DNA from: Gemmatimonadota bacterium
GTDB lineage: Bacteria; Gemmatimonadota; Gemmatimonadetes; Palauibacterales; Palauibacteraceae
Direction of reading: 5' to 3'
Length of the DNA stretch: 8,765 nt
Assembly (NCBI GenBank): GCA_029863105.1
Contig: JAOTWC010000054.1
Coordinates: forward strand, 1-8,765
The position numbers were made by a program, and so were the translations under genes. The notes under the pieces were generated by a model. The model was given only the letters and a program-made list of their open reading frames with translations. It had not been told where the DNA came from and did no database searches. Position 1 is the stretch's first letter; each line of letters starts with the position of its first letter. Of the stretch, positions 6,313 to 8,765 are shown one piece after another.

Positions 6313-7695
6313 ATGGCGATGGATTCGGCGGGAGGTCCGCAGCGAGACACCTGGGGCTCTAAAGCAGCGTTCGTGCTCGCGGCCGCCGGGAGTGCGGTCG
6401 GCCTCGGCAACATCTGGGGATTTCCCACCGTGGCCGGTCAGAACGGGGGTGCAGCGTTCCTGGCGATCTACCTGCTGGCCGTGCTCCTGATCGGTGCCCC
6501 GGTCATGCTGGCTGAGCTGATCGTCGGACGACACACGCAGAAGAATCCCGTCGGTGCGTTCAAGGCGATCATGCCAGGCTCTCTCTGGTCGCTCGTCGGC
6601 GCTCTTGGCGTGCTCACGGGACTTGTCATCCTGAGCTTCTACACGGTCATCGCAGGCTGGACGCTGGCGTACATTCTCAAGACTGCGATGGGCGTGTTCG
6701 GGCCGGGTGCTGACACGGCGGCGATTTTCGCTGAGGTTTCGGGCAGTCCGGTGAGCGCGATCGGGTGGCACGCTCTGTTCGCGGGCATCACCATCGCGGT
6801 CGTCGTCAAGGGAGTGCGTGACGGGATCGAGCGCTGGACGAAGATCCTCATGCCAGTGTTGTTCGGGTTGCTCGTCCTGCTGGCGATTCGTGCCGTAACC
6901 CTGTCGGGGGCCGGCGACGGCCTCGCGTTCTACCTGAAACCGGATTTCAGTCAGATCACCGGGAGCGTAGTGCTCGCGGCCGTGGGACAGGCGTTCTTCA
7001 GCCTGAGCCTGGGCATGGGTGCGATGATCACCTACGGCTCCTACGTATCGAAGAAAGACGACCTGGTTTCGTCCGCCGGCTGGGTCACCGGTTTCGATAC
7101 GACGATCGCCATACTCGCCGGCCTGATCATTTTCCCGACGCTGTTCCATGCCGGGCTCGAGCCGGGAGCCGGCGGTCCCGGGATGGTGTTCGTCGTGTTG
7201 ACCTCGCTTCTGTCGTCCATCCCGCCCGACCCGTACGGCGGCATCATCTTCGGCACGGGGTTCTTCGTGCTGCTGGCGATCGCCGCGCTCACGTCCAGCG
7301 TCAGTCTGCTCGAGGTGTGCACGTCATGGGGCGTCGACGAGAAGGGCTGGACCCGCAAGAAGGCCGCGGTCATGCTCGGGGGCGTAGCGTTTGTCATCGG
7401 AGTCCCGAGCGCGCTCGCCAACGGCGCCGTGGGCTGGCTGAGCAACATCCCCGGCGTGGGCATGGACTTCCTGAGCTTCATGTTCCTGCTGTTCGGTCAA
7501 TACTCGCTGGTGATCGGTGCGCTGCTGATCAGCCTGTTCGTGGCGTGGGTATGGGGAGTAAATGCGGCGGGTGACGAGGTGCGGGCGTCTGGCAAAGGAT
7601 TCGCCCTGGCCGGCGCGTGGGGCTTCCTGATCCGTTTCCTGTGCCCGCTGGCGATCCTGATCCTGCTGGTGCAGCTGGTGAGCAGCCTCTTCTAG
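6313..7695 (+). CDS. Sodium-dependent NSS/SNF-family (LeuT-fold) transporter
   Basis: This inner-membrane symporter couples sodium entry to uptake of a small organic substrate, in bacteria usually an amino acid. The 460-residue product starts with AAAGSAVGLGNIWGFP (23-38), the unwound TM1 that holds the sodium and substrate sites in LeuT. TM3 contains SFYTVIAGW (108-116), whose Tyr110 aligns with LeuT Tyr108. TM6 is FFSLSLGMGAMITYGSY (228-244), and TM8 has LTSS (326-329), the second sodium site. By eye I count 11 membrane segments, as in MhsT and Tyt1 rather than the 12 of LeuT. Two features differ from LeuT: Gly36 replaces the outer-gate Arg30, although Asp385 at the partner position seems kept, and Ser230 replaces Thr254. 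Starts at 6289, 6313 and 6319 are possible; 6313 has the best ribosome binding site. The gene is divergent from the AI-2E permease and converges on korB. The substrate is not predictable from neighbours. Confidence 0.93.
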   Translation: MAMDSAGGPQRDTWGSKAAFVLAAAGSAVGLGNIWGFPTVAGQNGGAAFLAIYLLAVLLIGAPVMLAELIVGRHTQKNPVGAFKAIMPGSLWSLVGALGVLTGLVILSFYTVIAGWTLAYILKTAMGVFGPGADTAAIFAEVSGSPVSAIGWHALFAGITIAVVVKGVRDGIERWTKILMPVLFGLLVLLAIRAVTLSGAGDGLAFYLKPDFSQITGSVVLAAVGQAFFSLSLGMGAMITYGSYVSKKDDLVSSAGWVTGFDTTIAILAGLIIFPTLFHAGLEPGAGGPGMVFVVLTSLLSSIPPDPYGGIIFGTGFFVLLAIAALTSSVSLLEVCTSWGVDEKGWTRKKAAVMLGGVAFVIGVPSALANGAVGWLSNIPGVGMDFLSFMFLLFGQYSLVIGALLISLFVAWVWGVNAAGDEVRASGKGFALAGAWGFLIRFLCPLAILILLVQLVSSLF

Positions 7696-7703
7696 TCACG
7701 TCC

Positions 7704-7739
7704 CGTGGACCGTCGGGCCTTACCCTTCGACGGTCCACG
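7704..7739. terminator. Perfect 12-bp inverted repeat between converging genes, overlapping the korB end
   Basis: CGTGGACCGTCG (7704-7715) and CGACGGTCCACG (7728-7739) are perfect reverse complements around a 12-nt loop. The repeat lies eight bases after the transporter stop; its right arm encodes the last residues of KorB and the loop contains the korB TAA. The position suits a bidirectional transcript end, but neither side has a T-run, so it may instead stabilise mRNA 3' ends. Confidence 0.55.
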
Positions 7740-8730
7740 TCTTGCCGGTGCGCAGCAGATCTGACAGAGAAGCACCCGCGGCGGGCACTCCCGCCAGCAT
7801 GGCCTCGTGGTAGGACTCCGCCGGATCGCGATACAGCACGCCGAGGGCCATCGGTGCATCCGGTGGCTGCAGCTCCGCCAGCAGGAGGGCTAGAGCCCGG
7901 TTCGTTTCATCGTGGACCACGAGATCTTCTACGGCGACGCCGTCCGGGCCCACATCCACGGTCTCGAGCTTCCAGCTCCGGGGATTGAACCGCAGTCCTC
8001 TGTTGCCATCCGGCCCGAACCGCAGCGGCTTTCCGTTTTCGACGACGAGCTGCATCGAACCCGCATGAGCCTTGTCGGTAAACTCGGAAAAACACCCGTC
8101 GTTGAACACGATGCAGTTTTGGAAGATCTCCACGAACGAGGCGCCGCGGTGCTCGTGAGCAGCCTTCAAGACTTCCGTGAGCAGCTTCAGGTTGATATCG
8201 ATCCCCCGGGCGACAAACCGGGCTCCGGCGCCGATCGCGAACGAGGCGGGATGGACGGGATTGGAGAAGGAGCCTCGGGGCGTGGAAGGCGTGACGGTGC
8301 CTCGCCGGGACGTGGGCGATGCCTGGCCCTTGGTCAGTCCGTAGATCTCGTTGTTGAACAGGAGGATCTGCAGGTCGACATTTCGACGCAGAACGTGCAG
8401 CGTGTGGTTGCCGCCGATGCTGAGCGCGTCGCCGTCGCCGGTGACTACCCATACGTCAAGGTCGGGGTTCGCGAGCTTCAGACCCGTCGCGAGCGCGGGC
8501 GCCCGCCCGTGAATCGTATGGAATCCGTACGTGGACATGTAGTACGGGAAACGCGCCGCACATCCGATACCTGACACGAATACCGTATTCTCCGTCGACG
8601 CCCCGACGTCGGCCAACGTCTTCTGCACGCCTTTCAGAATGGCATAGTCGCCGCAACCCGGACACCAGCGGACATCCTGGTCTGATGCGAAGTCCTTGGC
8701 GGACGTCTCGGACCGAGTGGCCGGCGTCAT
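7720..8730 (-). CDS. korB: 2-oxoacid:ferredoxin oxidoreductase beta subunit (2-oxoglutarate type, KorB)
   Basis: This is the thiamine-diphosphate and iron-sulfur subunit of a CoA-dependent 2-oxoacid:ferredoxin oxidoreductase. The complex oxidises 2-oxoglutarate, or a related 2-oxoacid, to the acyl-CoA while reducing ferredoxin, and in some lineages runs in reverse for carbon fixation. The 336-residue product carries WCPGCG (22-27), GIGCAAR (54-60) and a later cysteine in FQNC (203-206). Cys23, Cys26, Cys57 and Cys206 are the expected [4Fe-4S] ligands. HGRAPALATG (74-83) and GDGDALSIGGNH (98-109) form the thiamine-diphosphate/Mg site, continuing into NNEIYGLTKGQ (126-136). The C-terminal part after about 240 is less conserved. 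The ATG at 8730 has GGAGG seven bases upstream and overlaps the TGA of the gene before it as ATGA, typical of korAB pairs. 'Kor' rather than 'Por' rests on overall similarity as I recall it; the true substrate is not proven by sequence. The 3' end lies in a strong inverted repeat facing the NSS gene. Confidence 0.93.
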   Translation of the reverse strand: MTPATRSETSAKDFASDQDVRWCPGCGDYAILKGVQKTLADVGASTENTVFVSGIGCAARFPYYMSTYGFHTIHGRAPALATGLKLANPDLDVWVVTGDGDALSIGGNHTLHVLRRNVDLQILLFNNEIYGLTKGQASPTSRRGTVTPSTPRGSFSNPVHPASFAIGAGARFVARGIDINLKLLTEVLKAAHEHRGASFVEIFQNCIVFNDGCFSEFTDKAHAGSMQLVVENGKPLRFGPDGNRGLRFNPRSWKLETVDVGPDGVAVEDLVVHDETNRALALLLAELQPPDAPMALGVLYRDPAESYHEAMLAGVPAAGASLSDLLRTGKTWTVEG

Positions 8731-8765
8731 GAAACTTCCTCCAGGGCGGCGCGAATCACCGATTC
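8727..8765 (-). CDS. korA: Probable korA (2-oxoacid:ferredoxin oxidoreductase alpha subunit), last 12 codons
   Basis: Reading leftward from the window edge, one frame gives ESVIRAALEEVS followed by TGA at 8729-8727, overlapping the korB ATG as ATGA. The amphipathic helical ending and the position immediately upstream of korB fit the alpha (or fused gamma-alpha) subunit, which is normally encoded there. Only 12 residues are visible, so the identity rests mainly on context. Confidence 0.6.
   Translation of the reverse strand, partial: ESVIRAALEEVS

Noticed and set aside
5809..7149. 446-codon open frame on the minus strand crossing the NSS gene and the start of the AI-2E permease
   Set aside because: It is antisense to a clear LeuT-fold transporter, overlaps the permease in another frame, and has an Arg/Asp/Glu/His-rich composition with no recognisable domain, typical of shadow frames in GC-rich DNA.
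1..8765. A CRISPR array, transposon, toxin-antitoxin pair or phage-defence locus
   Set aside because: I saw no spaced repeats, transposase or integrase motifs, or defence-type domains; the recognisable genes are metabolic, transport or envelope functions.

Overview
This is a GC-rich window (about 60% or more by eye) with densely packed bacterial chromosomal genes. It carries no mobile element, CRISPR array, tRNA or rRNA that I can see. A signal-peptide lipoprotein, a periplasmic DUF4105 domain, Tad-type pilus machinery, an E. coli-like class I FbaB aldolase and a CoA-dependent 2-oxoacid:ferredoxin oxidoreductase together suggest a Gram-negative, free-living heterotroph. Gemmatimonadota, Acidobacteriota or a similar GC-rich phylum would fit, but the window cannot settle the lineage.

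Layout from left to right: (1) positions 1-694, minus strand, the N-terminal part of a TadG-like pilus-assembly protein that runs off the left edge; (2) a 287-bp divergent intergenic region that holds an attenuator-like pair of competing hairpins on the plus strand; (3) 982-2211, plus strand, a secreted DUF4105 domain fused to a multi-pass membrane region, which overlaps the next gene tail to tail by 17 bp; (4) 4880 down to 2195, minus strand, a three-gene cluster fbaB - lipoprotein - argF in which both junctions are ATGA stop/start overlaps; (5) 5013-6116, minus strand, an AI-2E/PerM-family permease, 132 bp upstream of fbaB; (6) 6313-7695, plus strand, a sodium-coupled NSS/SNF-family transporter divergent from the permease; (7) 8765 down to 7720, minus strand, the extreme 3' end of what is probably korA, joined by another ATGA overlap to a complete korB.

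The genes are mainly central metabolism (class I fructose-bisphosphate aldolase, ornithine carbamoyltransferase, 2-oxoacid:ferredoxin oxidoreductase) and membrane transport. They do not form a recognisable single pathway. The three-gene cluster is the tightest unit. It couples a gluconeogenic/glycolytic aldolase, an uncharacterised lipoprotein and an OTC that carries a glutamate resembling the one in catabolic ArcB. Several annotated starts differ from the longest possible ORF: the AI-2E permease, the NSS transporter and argF are all shortened on the basis of ribosome binding sites or overlap structure. I found no convincing wholly novel system. The observations most worth a second look are the attenuator-like leader, the odd operon composition, the ArcB-like residue and the substituted outer gate of the transporter.
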